This document shows, one piece after another, positions 35,130 through 45,113 of a stretch of DNA of 47,453 nucleotides. This stretch comes from Acaryochloris sp. CRU_2_0 (GTDB lineage: Bacteria; Cyanobacteriota; Cyanobacteriia; Thermosynechococcales; Thermosynechococcaceae): the NCBI GenBank assembly GCA_012034865.1, contig JAAUOM010000024.1, positions 1-47,453 on the forward strand. Reading direction: 5' to 3'. Each line of letters opens with the position of its first letter. Position 1 is the first letter of the stretch. The notes under the pieces are model-generated. The model had not been told where the DNA came from, made no database searches, and saw nothing but the letters and a program-made list of their open reading frames with translations. The position numbers were made by a program, and so were the translations under genes.

Positions 35130-37207
35130 ATGGATTCGTTATACCAATATGCTTGGCTTATCCCTGTATTGCCTCTTGGCGGTGCAATGCTCCTGGGTTT
35201 GGGGCTGATCTCCTACAACAAAACCACCAATGCCCTGCGTTGGCTCAATGCTGCGCTGATTGTCTCTTTGATGGGGACGGCCATGGTTTTGTCTTTCGCC
35301 CTTTTATGGAGTCAAATTCAGGGGCATCAGCCGTATTTGATGACCTTTGAATGGGCAGCAGCAGGGGATTTCCATTTAACGATGGGCTATACCATCGACC
35401 ATCTGACGGCGTTGATGCTGGTGGTGGTCACGACCGTTGCCTTTCTAGTCATGATTTATACCGATGGGTATATGGCTCATGATCCCGGTTATGTCAGATT
35501 CTATGCCTATTTAAGTTTATTTAGCTTCTCGATGTTGGGGTTAGTGGTCAGCCCCAACTTGGTTCAAATTTATATTTTTGGGAATTAGTCGGCATGTGTT
35601 CCTACCTATTGGTGGGATTTTGGTACGACCGTAAACCCGCAGCGGCGGCTTGCCAGAAAGCTTTTGTCACGAATCGAGTCGGTGACTTTGGCCTATTGCT
35701 GGGCATTTTAGGCTTGTACTGGGCCACCAATAGCTTTGACTTTGACCTGATCGGTGAGCGCTTGCAAACCCTAGTGTCGATGGGTCAATTGAGTGGCTGG
35801 GTTGCTGCTATCTTTGCCGTTTTGGTCTTTATAGGGCCGATGGCCAAATCAGCCCAATTTCCCCTCCATGTTTGGTTGCCGGATGCAATGGAAGGGCCGA
35901 CACCCATTTCGGCACTGATTCACGCAGCGACGATGGTGGCGGCTGGGGTCTTTCTGATTGCCCGCATGTTCCCGGTCTTCGCTGGCGTTCCCCTGGCGAT
36001 GCAATTGATTGCCTGGACGGGAGCGGTGACCGCTTTTTTGGGGGCTAGCATTGCGGTTACCCAGAACGATATTAAAAAGGGACTGGCCTACTCAACGATT
36101 TCCCAGTTAGGCTACATGGTCATGGCTATGGGAATTGGTGCCTATTCAGCGGGGCTGTTCCACTTGATGACCCATGCCTACTTCAAGGCCATGTTGTTCT
36201 TGGGTTCTGGATCCGTTATTCATGGCATGGAAGCGGTCGTCGGTCATAATCCGGCGTTGGCCCAAGATATGCGTTTGATGGGTGGCCTCCGCAAGTACAT
36301 GCCCGTTACTGGGATTACCTTTTTGATTGGCTGTCTGGCGATTTGCGGCATTCCGCCCTTTGCCGGGTTTTGGTCTAAAGATGAGATCCTCAGTTCCGCC
36401 TATGCCGCTAACCCGATCTTGTGGTTAGTGGGATGGCTGACCGCCGGATTGACGGCATTTTATATGTTTCGGATGTATTTCTCTACCTTTGAGGGGGATT
36501 TCCGCGGCAATATTAATGCCCTACGCGCCCAAATGGACGGTCAGCAAGCCCCAGACCTGGCCCTCAGTTTTGGTCCTGGAGCCATGAATCCCCGTGAACT
36601 GACTATAGTACTGGAGGATGCCCATGAAAACCACGCTGCCCATGACGGCCACCATGCTGATGAACCCCATGAATCACCGTTAAGTATGGTTTTGCCCTTG
36701 ATGGTTCTGGCTATCCCTTCCCTGGCCATCGGCTTACTAGGAATGCCCTTTAATAACCGCTTTGAAGCATTTATCTATGCCCCCGGTGAGGCCAAAGCAG
36801 CCTTAGAAGCTGCTGCTGAGTTTGAATGGCAAGAGTTTCTGATGATGGCGGGTAGCTCTGTCGGCATTGCTTTGATCGGAATTACGCTGGCTTCTTGGAT
36901 GTATCGGACTTGTCAGATCGATCCAGATGCGATCGCCAATCGGTTTCCCTCCCTTTACGAGTTCTCCCTTAACAAATGGTTCATTGATGACTGGTACGAT
37001 CGGGTGTTTGTCAAAGGTTGCCGTCGGCTTGCTCGTCAAGTGTTAGAGGTAGATTTCAAAGTCGTCGATGGGGTCGTCAACTTGACCGGCTTCCTAGCGG
37101 TAGTAACGGGTGAGGGCTGCAAATACCTGGAAAATGGCCGTACCCAGTTTTACCTCTTCGTGATCTTTATCGCTGTCTTGGGCGTGTCGATTGTCACTGC
37201 CCTTTAA
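35130..37207 (+). CDS. ndhF: NDH-1 subunit NdhF1 (NuoL-like), interrupted by a one-base frameshift
   Basis: Antiporter-like membrane subunit of photosynthetic NAD(P)H dehydrogenase-1, about 692 residues if the shift is corrected. The first frame runs from MDSLYQYAWLIPVLPLGGAM to NLVQIYIFGN and a stop. The second restarts within ELVGMCSYLLVGFWYDR and continues to the C-terminus GVSIVTAL. One more T in the T5 run at 35575-35579 restores the conserved IYIFWELVGMCS. The N-terminus and ndhD following directly (85-base gap) indicate the NdhF1/NdhD1 pair rather than the CO2-uptake NdhF3 type. A His-rich loop (ENHAAHDGHHADEPHE) lies before the late helices. Confidence 0.95.
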
Positions 37208-37292
37208 GTTACACTCTTGAGAATCCTGTGGCTCACGCTTGTCCTTTCATCTCATCCATCGTTGCTAATCCGTCTTACAAAGATAGCGGTTT

Positions 37293-38912
37293 ATGACTCT
37301 AGACACCTTTCCTTGGCTGACGACCCTGATCTTCTTCCCGATTGTGGCTACCGTTGCCCTGCCGTTTATTCCTGATCCGGGTGGCAAAGGTCGCCCTATC
37401 CGTTGGTATGCCTTGGTCATTGGCCTCATTGACTTTGTCCTGCTGGTCTATGCCTTTTACACCCAGTACAATTTTGCCGAGTCTGGGTTGCAAATGGTGG
37501 AACGCTATGACTGGATTCCAGCCCTAGGGGTGCAATGGTCTGTTGGTGCCGATGGCCTCTCCATGCCTTTGATCTTACTGACTGGATTTATTACCACCTT
37601 AGCGACTCTGGCGGCTTGGCCCGTCACCTACAAACCTCGGTTGTTTTACTTTTTAATCCTGGCCATGTACGGCGGCCAAATTGCCGTGTTTGCCGTTCAA
37701 GATCTACTGGTCTTTTTTCTAGCCTGGGAATTGGAACTGGTTCCGGTCTATCTGCTCTTGTCGATTTGGGGGGGCTATAAGCGTCTATACGCGGCCACCA
37801 AGTTTATCCTCTATACGGCTCTCAGCTCCCTGTTTATTTTGGTGGCAGGCTTGGCGATGGCCTTCTTTGGACCGGATCTCACCTTCGATCTGCAAGCCTT
37901 AGGGGCTAAGGATTTCCCTTTAAACTTCCAATTACTGGCCTATACGGCTTTCCTGATTGCTTTTGCGGTGAAATTACCAATCGTGCCCCTGCATACCTGG
38001 CTACCCGATGCCCATGGGGAGGCAACGGCACCCGTTCATATGCTTTTGGCGGGCATTCTTTTGAAAATGGGTGGCTATGCCCTGATTCGGATGAATGTGG
38101 AGCTATTGCCCGATGCCCATGCCTATTTTGCACCAGCGCTCATTATTCTAGGGGTGGTCAACATTATTTATGCAGCCCTGACCTCCTTTGCCCAACGAAA
38201 TCTCAAGCGCAAAATCGCCTACTCCTCTATTTCCCATATGGGCTTCGTTTTAATTGGGATTGCCTCGTTTACCAATTTGGGGATGAGTGGTGCCGTTTTG
38301 CAAATGGTCTCCCACGGCTTAATTGGAGCCAGCTTATTTTTTCTAGTGGGGGCAACCTATGATCGCACCCATACGCTGATTTTGGAAGAGATGGGGGGCG
38401 TAGCCCAAAACATGCCCAAGATTTTCGCTATGTTTACCACCTGTTCAATGGCCTCTTTGGCCTTGCCAGGGATGAGTGGTTTCGTCGCGGAGTTAATGGT
38501 GTTTGTGGGTTTAGCTACCAGCGATGCCTATAGCCTGACGTTCCGCCTACCTGTGGTCATTCTAGCAGCAGTTGGCGTGATCCTCACTCCTATCTATTTG
38601 CTGTCCATGCTGCGCGAGATCTTCTATGGGTCGGAGAATAAAAAACTCACCTCCCATGAAAAGCTAGTGGATGCTGAACCCCGCGAAGTTTTTGTGATTG
38701 CCTGCTTGTTGATTCCCATTATTGGTATTGGCTTGTATCCCAAGCTCATTACCCAGATGTACGATGCCAAGACAACGCAGTTAGTCGCCTATATTCGTCT
38801 GTCTGTTCCCAGTTTGGTGATGCGGGGATCAACCTCGGTCGCCTCCACTTCTACCCATTTTGACCCAGAAGAAAGATATCAAGCACCTGCATTAAACGAG
38901 TCTAGCTTTTAG
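37293..38912 (+). CDS. ndhD: NDH-1 subunit NdhD1 (NuoM-like)
   Basis: A 539-residue proton-translocating membrane subunit of NDH-1, used in cyclic electron flow and respiration. The NuoM/NdhD blocks are visible: [54 protein letters not shown] with the conserved Lys-containing helix [13 protein letters not shown], and [14 protein letters not shown]. About fourteen helices fit the length. It follows ndhF1 by 85 bases on the same strand, as in other cyanobacteria that carry an ndhF1-ndhD1 pair. D1 versus D2 is judged from context. Confidence 0.96.
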   Translation: MTLDTFPWLTTLIFFPIVATVALPFIPDPGGKGRPIRWYALVIGLIDFVLLVYAFYTQYNFAESGLQMVERYDWIPALGVQWSVGADGLSMPLILLTGFITTLATLAAWPVTYKPRLFYFLILAMYGGQIAVFAVQDLLVFFLAWELELVPVYLLLSIWGGYKRLYAATKFILYTALSSLFILVAGLAMAFFGPDLTFDLQALGAKDFPLNFQLLAYTAFLIAFAVKLPIVPLHTWLPDAHGEATAPVHMLLAGILLKMGGYALIRMNVELLPDAHAYFAPALIILGVVNIIYAALTSFAQRNLKRKIAYSSISHMGFVLIGIASFTNLGMSGAVLQMVSHGLIGASLFFLVGATYDRTHTLILEEMGGVAQNMPKIFAMFTTCSMASLALPGMSGFVAELMVFVGLATSDAYSLTFRLPVVILAAVGVILTPIYLLSMLREIFYGSENKKLTSHEKLVDAEPREVFVIACLLIPIIGIGLYPKLITQMYDAKTTQLVAYIRLSVPSLVMRGSTSVASTSTHFDPEERYQAPALNESSF

Positions 38913-39153
38913 GTGCCCATTCGTTACCAATGGACGCAGTAAGATGTTGTATGAATGTCCATTCGGCGTCATTTTCCAAAGCTGCGGCTAACTCTTCCAT
39001 GATGCCATTGATGGCCACTTCAATCCGTCGCCAATCGGGGATAAACGGCGCACCAAGAGGATATGGATTAAAATCATCAAGCGCTTTGTCCAATGCATGG
39101 GCAAAGATTTCAACAGCACTCAGTTCATGGCTAAAATGCTTCTTCCTGCTGGC
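38902..39153 (-). pseudogene. Probable gene remnant, helical hypothetical
   Basis: A minus-strand frame open from a stop at 39154-39156 to 38902 encodes about 83 residues with plausible protein character (SAVEIFAHALDKALDDFNPY, WRRIEVAINGIMEELAAALE). No ATG or GTG is available. The first usable start is TTG at 39093, which leaves 63 residues. It overlaps the ndhD stop tail-to-tail. It may be the 3' end of an otherwise lost gene. No family is recognised. Confidence 0.3.
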
Positions 39154-39242
39154 CTATTGGGGGAGATCGCCCCATCCTAAGGAGCATGGCATGGATTAAA
39201 TAAGCAGCAAATAGGTTGCAATCGTCTTTGAAACCTACAGAA

Positions 39243-39290
39243 GCCCCCAATCCCCTCTTGGAAGGGGTGCCCGCAGGGCGGGGTGGGTCT
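39243..39290. repeat. GC-rich interspersed-repeat-like segment after ndhD
   Basis: The segment contains CCCCTCTTGGAAGGGG and GCCCGCAGGGC foldback arms followed by GGGGTGGGT. Such CCCC/GGGG hairpin strings are commonly dispersed in cyanobacterial genomes (general knowledge). It may also end ndhD transcription, although no T-run follows. Repetition cannot be checked within this window. Confidence 0.45.
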
Positions 39291-39460
39291 ACCCAGATTT
39301 GAGCAATGCCAAAGCCACTCTTCAGCAATTACACTGAGGATTCCGTGTTTTTTTGCTAGTACAGAATATTGAGATGACAGAGCTAACTTTTCCTAAGCGT
39401 AGCTTTGTATGTAATTCTACTTATATTTTGTCTTTAATGTGAGAGCAACTGATAGTTTTG

Positions 39461-39546
39461 GGTCTATAAAGCATAGTTTTTGAGTTTATTAAGATGGTTT
39501 TTTGGATTTATAAAGCATAGTTTTTGAGTCTATTAAGATGGTTTTT
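39461..39546. repeat. 43-base direct tandem repeat, two copies plus a partial third
   Basis: Copy one (39461-39503) and copy two (39504-39546) differ at only a few positions. Both contain TATAAAGCATAGTTTTTGAG then TATTAAGATGGTTTTT. A partial third copy, GAGTCTATAAAAG, follows. The repeats lie 560-650 bases upstream of the first surface-protein start. They could be regulator-binding sites or slippage-derived sequence. Confidence 0.8.
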
Positions 39547-40108
39547 GAGTCTATAAAAGTTCACTAAATCAATTAATTATTATAAATAGTTTGATTCTCC
39601 GAAATTGTTACCTGAAGATGATCATAGCTGTATGCAGGGTTAAATTTTGATTAAAAAGTGAAAAAAAATTTAAATTTTGCGGTTATCGATTGTTCAATTT
39701 TTACATTTGGTAAAATACTCACTGAAATTTTTTTATTTTCAGTCAAAGTTTCAGTGTCATTTCGGAGTTACTGGTGGGCATACTCACTCTAGACTATAGA
39801 AGTTATCAAAGCGATGTGCTCTTGTCACTCCTATAAAGACTATGTTTCTGGCGGTACAACCAAAACCTCGACCCACTGATAGCTATTACTTAAGTTCCCA
39901 GCTCATGATTACAATCCTCCTCACCTCATTTTCTATAGATGAAGAAGGCAGAGACTGAGCAATGAACCTAAGGTTTGGAGGATCCAGCTCAAAACCTTAG
40001 ACAACACCAAGTCAGACTCAACCGACGGCGGGTTAACCACTACCCATCTCTGCCGAAGGATGTCTATCTTCCTTTCTGCTCACTACACAAAAACTAAAGA
40101 CGACATCT

Positions 40109-42631
40109 ATGACCCACGATACACCAAAGTCCAAAAGACCTCCACGAAAGCTGCGACCCCTTGCCATTGCAGCCCTTCTTGCAGGCAGTATCTTCCAACC
40201 CTTGTTACCCGCTCTCGCCGCAGGCACCGTCGCAGGCACGTCGATCAGCAACACCGCCACAGCCACCTATGATGACGATACCGATTCAGGGACAACGCCC
40301 GACATCAATGCTACGTCCAACACTGTGACGATTACCGTTGCTGAAGTCGCGGGTTTGACAGCAACCCCTGCTGGATTTAACGACCTAGATGGCGGTGCAG
40401 TAGAAGCAGGCGACACCCTAGAATTTATCTTTGATGTCACCAACGTCGGCAATGACACCACCAACATCCATGTCCCTGCCATCGGTAACCTGACCAGCCA
40501 GAACTTTACCCCCTCTCAAGTATTGGTTTCCACCAATGGTGGTGCCTCCTATGCCCTCCTGAGTACCTTCCCAGGTGGCATTGTTTCCGGCGTAGCCCCA
40601 GATGCCGTCATTAAAGTTAAAGTGGTGGGTACGCCCGCCGTGGGCACCCTTGCTGGGAATCCTGTCGGGGTCACTCTGGGTAATACGGGTCCCAACAACA
40701 ACAGTGCCAGTACTCAGAACCAGCCCGATGCAGACGATACTGCTTTGGCCAATGAGATCCGTACCGTTGATCCCACCCCAGCAGTCACCACTGACAATCC
40801 CGTCAATGGTGAGCGGGAAGCCAGTGCCACCCAAAGCATTCCCTTTGCCAGCTCGGTCAGACCCTTAGCCTTAGCAACGGTCACCAAGATTGCTTCCAGC
40901 TTGGCTCCCGGTGCTACAGGGAATGCCAATGATGACTTGATTACCTATGACTTGGGCTTGACGGTTGAAAATACTTCCCCCAACGCAGCGTTTACCCCTG
41001 CCGATTTAGAAGGTACCACTATCAGCGTCGATGGTAGCAGTGTCCAACGCATCTTGGTTTCGGATGCGATTCCTGTGGGTACCCAGCTTTCTTCTGTCGG
41101 TACGGTTCCCTCGAACTGGCAAGTCGTTTATACCACCACGGCCACCACCACTGCTGCGGTTAATGCAGCTTGGACCACGACCGTACCAGGTGGCGGCTTA
41201 TCGGCGGCAACCCGCATCGGTTTCATCTATACTGGGGGTGCAACCCTGGCTCGAAACACCACGGTTAGCCCTTTCCGGTTCACAGTGGAGAGCAATGGTG
41301 TCCCTGCGACGGGAGGTCAAGTCGCCAACGTCGCGCAAGCGTTTGGTGAAACCGTCGGTGATGCCACCAACGAGATTGTCTACGATGAATCTGGGGACAG
41401 CCAACCCAACAACTTCAACGATAATCAAACCCCCCCTGATAACACAGGTACCAACTTTAATCCAGCGACAGATAGTGGGGTGGCTAACCCCGTAACCCAG
41501 GGCACTGACACGGGCAATAACAATACGGGTCAAGGCTCTGCGGGTGAAGCCAATGTCGTTAATTTGGGGGCTGCGGCTGGCAGCGATGACATTCTCAATG
41601 GTCCCAATGGCACCCCTACTGCAACAGGACCGAATGGCGATAATGATGACTTCACCAACAAATCCACCACAGTTCCAGCCGGTGTTGGTCCCACAGGGAC
41701 GTTTGATCCGGCTGCGGTGACCTTTACCAACACCATTTCCAATCCAGCGGGTAGCGGTTTTATCTCTAATGTTACACTCCAGCCGATTTCCCCCACCCAG
41801 GCTGACGCGGCTGATAACAGTGCTTTAGCAGGTCTGTATGGAGCAAACGCGGATATTCCCACCGGAACAACCGTGACGATCACCTACGATCCGACCCCTG
41901 GTAGCCCTGGCTCTGATATTCGCACCGCCACCTACACCTTCAACGGCACCATTTTTACTCTCACTAGCAGCACCACAGGTGGAAGTGGAGATGGCACGCC
42001 TACCCCCATCAATGTTGGCGATCTCGCAGCAGGTCAGACCGTCAACTACAGCGTTGCCGTTGATTTACCTGCGGGTGTGAGTCCGTTGGATGAAATTCCG
42101 ATTCCCATTATTGCCTTCCCGGATGATGATCCGGCAGGCACCCCTGGGTATACCGGTGAGACCACCAACAATATCACCATTGACCGCTTGTATACCGGCT
42201 TCATGCAACTCACCAAAGAGGCTCAGATTCTGAATGCCAGTGGCCAGGTAGTACAGGCATGGACGTCCAATCAAGCCACCTTGAGTGCGGTTGAGGTTCG
42301 GCCTGACTACTTGATTGAGTATCGGATTACCTATAACAACATCTCCAAGCCTGTGAGTGGCTCTGGCAGTGTGGGTCTAACCGCCTACGAATTCAAGGTT
42401 GTTGAAGATGGTAATGCAGGCACCAACAACTGGGCAACTTCCACTAGCCACCAGAAAAACACCAGTGCGGCTCAAGGCACGATCAACTACTTCACCGATA
42501 GCGCTGATACTACTCCACTTACGACTTCTGATCCAGCCAGTGGCACCACAGTCGATAAGTACGAGAACGTTGTCGGTCAAGTTGATCCGACTCAATCGGG
42601 TCAGTTCCAGTTCCGTCGTCGCATCCGCTAA
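40109..42631 (+). CDS. Large secreted DUF11/TIGR01451-like surface protein
   Basis: 840 residues with signal peptide (KLRPLAIAALLAGSIFQPLL, cut near LPALAA). It contains no cysteine and is very rich in Asn, Thr, Gly, Ala and Asp. The mature N-terminus, AGTSISNTATATYDDDTDSG, begins a DUF11-like beta-sandwich domain. Similar blocks recur (GDTLEFIFDVTNVGNDTTNI, DLITYDLGLTVENTSPNAAF, GQTVNYSVAVDLPAGVSP, PDYLIEYRITYNNISKP). The C-terminus ends QFQFRRRIR, with no barrel and no sorting motif. Such proteins are found as cell-surface or fimbria-like proteins in diverse bacteria. Followed at 111 bases by a smaller DUF11-type protein gene, it probably forms the main component of a surface structure. Confidence 0.8.
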   Translation: MTHDTPKSKRPPRKLRPLAIAALLAGSIFQPLLPALAAGTVAGTSISNTATATYDDDTDSGTTPDINATSNTVTITVAEVAGLTATPAGFNDLDGGAVEAGDTLEFIFDVTNVGNDTTNIHVPAIGNLTSQNFTPSQVLVSTNGGASYALLSTFPGGIVSGVAPDAVIKVKVVGTPAVGTLAGNPVGVTLGNTGPNNNSASTQNQPDADDTALANEIRTVDPTPAVTTDNPVNGEREASATQSIPFASSVRPLALATVTKIASSLAPGATGNANDDLITYDLGLTVENTSPNAAFTPADLEGTTISVDGSSVQRILVSDAIPVGTQLSSVGTVPSNWQVVYTTTATTTAAVNAAWTTTVPGGGLSAATRIGFIYTGGATLARNTTVSPFRFTVESNGVPATGGQVANVAQAFGETVGDATNEIVYDESGDSQPNNFNDNQTPPDNTGTNFNPATDSGVANPVTQGTDTGNNNTGQGSAGEANVVNLGAAAGSDDILNGPNGTPTATGPNGDNDDFTNKSTTVPAGVGPTGTFDPAAVTFTNTISNPAGSGFISNVTLQPISPTQADAADNSALAGLYGANADIPTGTTVTITYDPTPGSPGSDIRTATYTFNGTIFTLTSSTTGGSGDGTPTPINVGDLAAGQTVNYSVAVDLPAGVSPLDEIPIPIIAFPDDDPAGTPGYTGETTNNITIDRLYTGFMQLTKEAQILNASGQVVQAWTSNQATLSAVEVRPDYLIEYRITYNNISKPVSGSGSVGLTAYEFKVVEDGNAGTNNWATSTSHQKNTSAAQGTINYFTDSADTTPLTTSDPASGTTVDKYENVVGQVDPTQSGQFQFRRRIR

Positions 42632-42742
42632 CGTCTGGCATCGGGTTCATGGATTGGTTTCTTGACTCGATCCATGACCTCTAGAAGCTTTGCCCTTCAT
42701 TTATTCCTTGCAATTTTTGAATTTACTAAAGGTTTACTAACC

Positions 42743-43303
42743 ATGAAACGTCGTCTATCCATTGGTCTCAGCATTTTAGCTGTTGCAGTGGCTGTTCCTT
42801 TGGTCGGAGGCACCCCTGTTCTTGCCAACCTACAACAAGCAGGAGAAACCCTGGTCAAAAAGATTTTCCAGCCTCAGGTGAAACTAGTCCTGTCTGCCCA
42901 AAAGCAGGTTGTCATCACTAATGCTAAAGGTCAGCCCGAGAAGACCTGGCAAGCTTTAGCAGGAGAAGTGACGGTTCAGCCCGGTGATGTTCTTCGGTAT
43001 ACCCTCGTCAGTGAGAATACAGGAGACAAGGCTGCTTCTGAGCTGAAAGTGACTCAGCCCATTCCAGCCAAAACCACCTATATCCTGGCATCCTCCCAAG
43101 CCAATGGAGCCAAGTTGACCTACAGCATTGATGGGGGTCAAACCTTTACGGCTAAGCCTATGGTCAAGGTGACTAAACCCGATGGCACTGTTGAGATGCA
43201 GCCCGCTCCGGCTGAAGCCTATACCCATGTCCGGTGGGATTATAGCGAGTCGATCCAACCCATGGCTGCTGTTCAGGCGGTCTATCAAGTGACTGTGAAC
43301 TAG
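42743..43303 (+). CDS. Small secreted DUF11-like protein
   Basis: 186 residues. I start at the ATG giving MKRRLSIGLSILAVAVAVPL, a clear signal peptide with a probable cut near PVLA. The frame is open 27 codons earlier, but that stretch masks the signal. The single domain carries the DUF11 pattern: VQPGDVLRYTLVSENTGDKA, ASELKVTQPIPAKTTYI and LTYSIDGGQTFTAKP. There is no cysteine in the mature part. It stands between the large surface protein and the SdrD_B-like protein and is followed by a terminator-like hairpin, so it may be co-expressed with the first gene only. It is likely a minor or capping subunit (inference). Confidence 0.78.
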   Translation: MKRRLSIGLSILAVAVAVPLVGGTPVLANLQQAGETLVKKIFQPQVKLVLSAQKQVVITNAKGQPEKTWQALAGEVTVQPGDVLRYTLVSENTGDKAASELKVTQPIPAKTTYILASSQANGAKLTYSIDGGQTFTAKPMVKVTKPDGTVEMQPAPAEAYTHVRWDYSESIQPMAAVQAVYQVTVN

Positions 43304-43320
43304 GCAACGGATGAATAACG

Positions 43321-43371
43321 GATGTCACAGATGAGGGATCGGTGAGTGCCTTAAAACTCATCTGTTGCATC
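43321..43371 (+). terminator. Hairpin after the small DUF11-like gene
   Basis: GATG-TC-ACAGATGAG pairs with CTCATCTGT-TG-CATC, forming a 13-pair stem with one 2x2 internal mismatch. TGTTCTTAAT follows. It lies 17 bases after the stop and may end or attenuate the first two-gene transcript before gene three at 43581. Confidence 0.55.
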
Positions 43372-43580
43372 TGTTCTTAATCTGCTGCCAGATCATCTTT
43401 TTACAAGTATCTAAAAGCTTTTACCAGGTTTTGAATGCGACCTGATAGGAATTGTGCGGCCAAAAAAGTTGCTTTTGCGATGCTTTGATTTCTCAGCCTT
43501 GGCCCGATTTATAGAGTGTGCGATCGCCATCCCCTGACCCATCTTCACTTCATCTGACTAACCTAGAGGAACGTCCTTTC

Positions 43581-45113
43581 ATGAGATATTCTCAGTTCCC
43601 TATCTCTACAAAACAAGCTTCCAAATGGCTACGGACTTGGAGTACTACCCTACTTTTCAGCAGTGTCCTCGCTACACCGCTATCGGCTCAGACGTCCTCT
43701 ACCCTCCAGACTTCTGAATCCATCGTCAACAATACTGCTAGTTATTCCTACACCGACGGTGAGACCAGGGATCGTGTTGGAGGTTCGACTAATGGGGTGC
43801 AGAATCCCATTGGGCCTTCTTTGACTGATCCGAGGGGTCAGATCCTGAGTTGTGGTGGAAAACGCCTTGACGATTATACGGGTTTTTTTGTAGGGCTTTA
43901 TGAACCCAATCCGAGTGATCCTACTGGTACTGAACTCGGTCGCTTAGTGGCATTAACGCGAACTGAGGTGCCGGATCAACCTGATAATACCATTCCCCTA
44001 GGGATCTCTCCGAATACCACTAATAGGAACCCTTATCAACTTAGCAATAGTGAAGAAGGTCGATACAGCTTTCTTTTAGATCCCAAGCGAGGGCAACTAG
44101 CAGTTGGGCGAACTTATCTTTTGGTTGTTAACCCCCCTGCAGGATCGATTTATACGCAACGGCGCATCAAAATTCAAATCACTGCTGTGACACCCCAGGG
44201 CAATCGCAGTTTGGTGAGCTATCGAGCTACTTCCCTGGATGGATTACCGATCACCGCTGGGAAAAACACCCAGTTTGAAGATAGTGTGGCCACCGTTGGT
44301 GATGCAGATCGGGTTTCCTTGCAGTTACTGGGGATTAACTTCAAAAGCTTCCTGTGCCAGGTTAATCAAATTCAAATTAGTAAGTCGGGCGATCGCGCCA
44401 ATGCTGCTCCTGGAGATACCGTTGTTTATCGACTAACGATTCGTAATATCTCCGATGGCACGTTAGATACCCTGTCCATTAGCGATATCTTACCCGTGGG
44501 CTTTAGGTTCCTGCCCAATTCAGTGAAGGCTGAGTTAAATGGACAACTCATCCCGATAACGGCCAATGCCAATGGCAGAAATATTCGCTTCAACACCAAT
44601 ACAGCACTGCCGCGTGAAGGGGCAATCATCGTTGCCTACGCGGCTCAACTAACCCCTGATGCGCTGCGAGGAGATGGCAGAAACCTGGCCAATGTCAATG
44701 CTCTACGGACTGACAATGACCTAGAAGTGCGAGATGGACCCGCGATTTATCGCATCCGCGTCAACCCCGGCATCCTCAGTGATTGTGGCAATATTCTGGG
44801 TCGGGTATTTGTAGATAAAAACTTTGATGGGGAACAGCAACCCGGCGAACCCGGTGTAGCCAACGCGGTGGTCTGGATGGACGATGGCAACCGCATCACC
44901 ACCGATGAAAATGGATTATTTCATGTTACTTGTGTTCTCCCCGGTGCTCGAACAGGGGCACTCGATTTGACCACACTCCCCGGTTATACCTTAGCGCCCA
45001 ATCTGCGCTTTATCGAACGCAATAGCCCGTCGCGCCTCGTTAGGTTATCGCCCGGTGGGACAGTACGAATGAACTTTGGGGTCACCCCCACCGCTGAAAA
45101 GGAGTCTAAATAA
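43581..45113 (+). CDS. Secreted protein with DUF11-like and SdrD_B-like domains
   Basis: 510 residues. The ATG at 43581 has GAGGA about ten bases upstream and gives a signal peptide (cut near TPLSAQ). The mature start has NNTASYSYTDGETRDRVGGS, which echoes the N-terminal motif of the 840-residue protein. A central DUF11-like domain is GDTVVYRLTIRNISDGTLDT then SISDILPVGF. Near the C-terminus is a SdrD_B-like segment, GRVFVDKNFDGEQQPGEPGV then WMDDGNRITTDENGLFHVTC. Four mature cysteines (CGGK, LCQV, DCGN, VTCV) suggest disulfides. The stop overlaps the next ATG (TAATG), so translational coupling with the barrel gene is likely. Confidence 0.82.
   Translation: MRYSQFPISTKQASKWLRTWSTTLLFSSVLATPLSAQTSSTLQTSESIVNNTASYSYTDGETRDRVGGSTNGVQNPIGPSLTDPRGQILSCGGKRLDDYTGFFVGLYEPNPSDPTGTELGRLVALTRTEVPDQPDNTIPLGISPNTTNRNPYQLSNSEEGRYSFLLDPKRGQLAVGRTYLLVVNPPAGSIYTQRRIKIQITAVTPQGNRSLVSYRATSLDGLPITAGKNTQFEDSVATVGDADRVSLQLLGINFKSFLCQVNQIQISKSGDRANAAPGDTVVYRLTIRNISDGTLDTLSISDILPVGFRFLPNSVKAELNGQLIPITANANGRNIRFNTNTALPREGAIIVAYAAQLTPDALRGDGRNLANVNALRTDNDLEVRDGPAIYRIRVNPGILSDCGNILGRVFVDKNFDGEQQPGEPGVANAVVWMDDGNRITTDENGLFHVTCVLPGARTGALDLTTLPGYTLAPNLRFIERNSPSRLVRLSPGGTVRMNFGVTPTAEKESK

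Larger units (their letters stand above)
39154..40108. other. Long AT-rich intergenic region upstream of the surface-protein genes
   Basis: Almost 1 kb without a supported gene. It contains a GC-rich intergenic repeat-like segment near 39243-39290, a 43-base tandem repeat (39461-39546) and a strongly AT-rich zone at about 39540-39760 (for example GTGAAAAAAAATTTAAATTT). A probable leader for the first surface gene lies at 39780-40108. Base composition clearly changes here relative to the ndh genes. The AT-rich zone is the best place for a regulated promoter. Confidence 0.55.

Noticed and set aside
35153..35350. Out-of-frame 65-residue plus-strand frame inside ndhF
   Set aside because: It is a shadow of the conserved ndhF frame.
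39131..39328. Minus-strand 65-residue frame after ndhD
   Set aside because: It is largely translated GC-rich repeat sequence and has no protein character.
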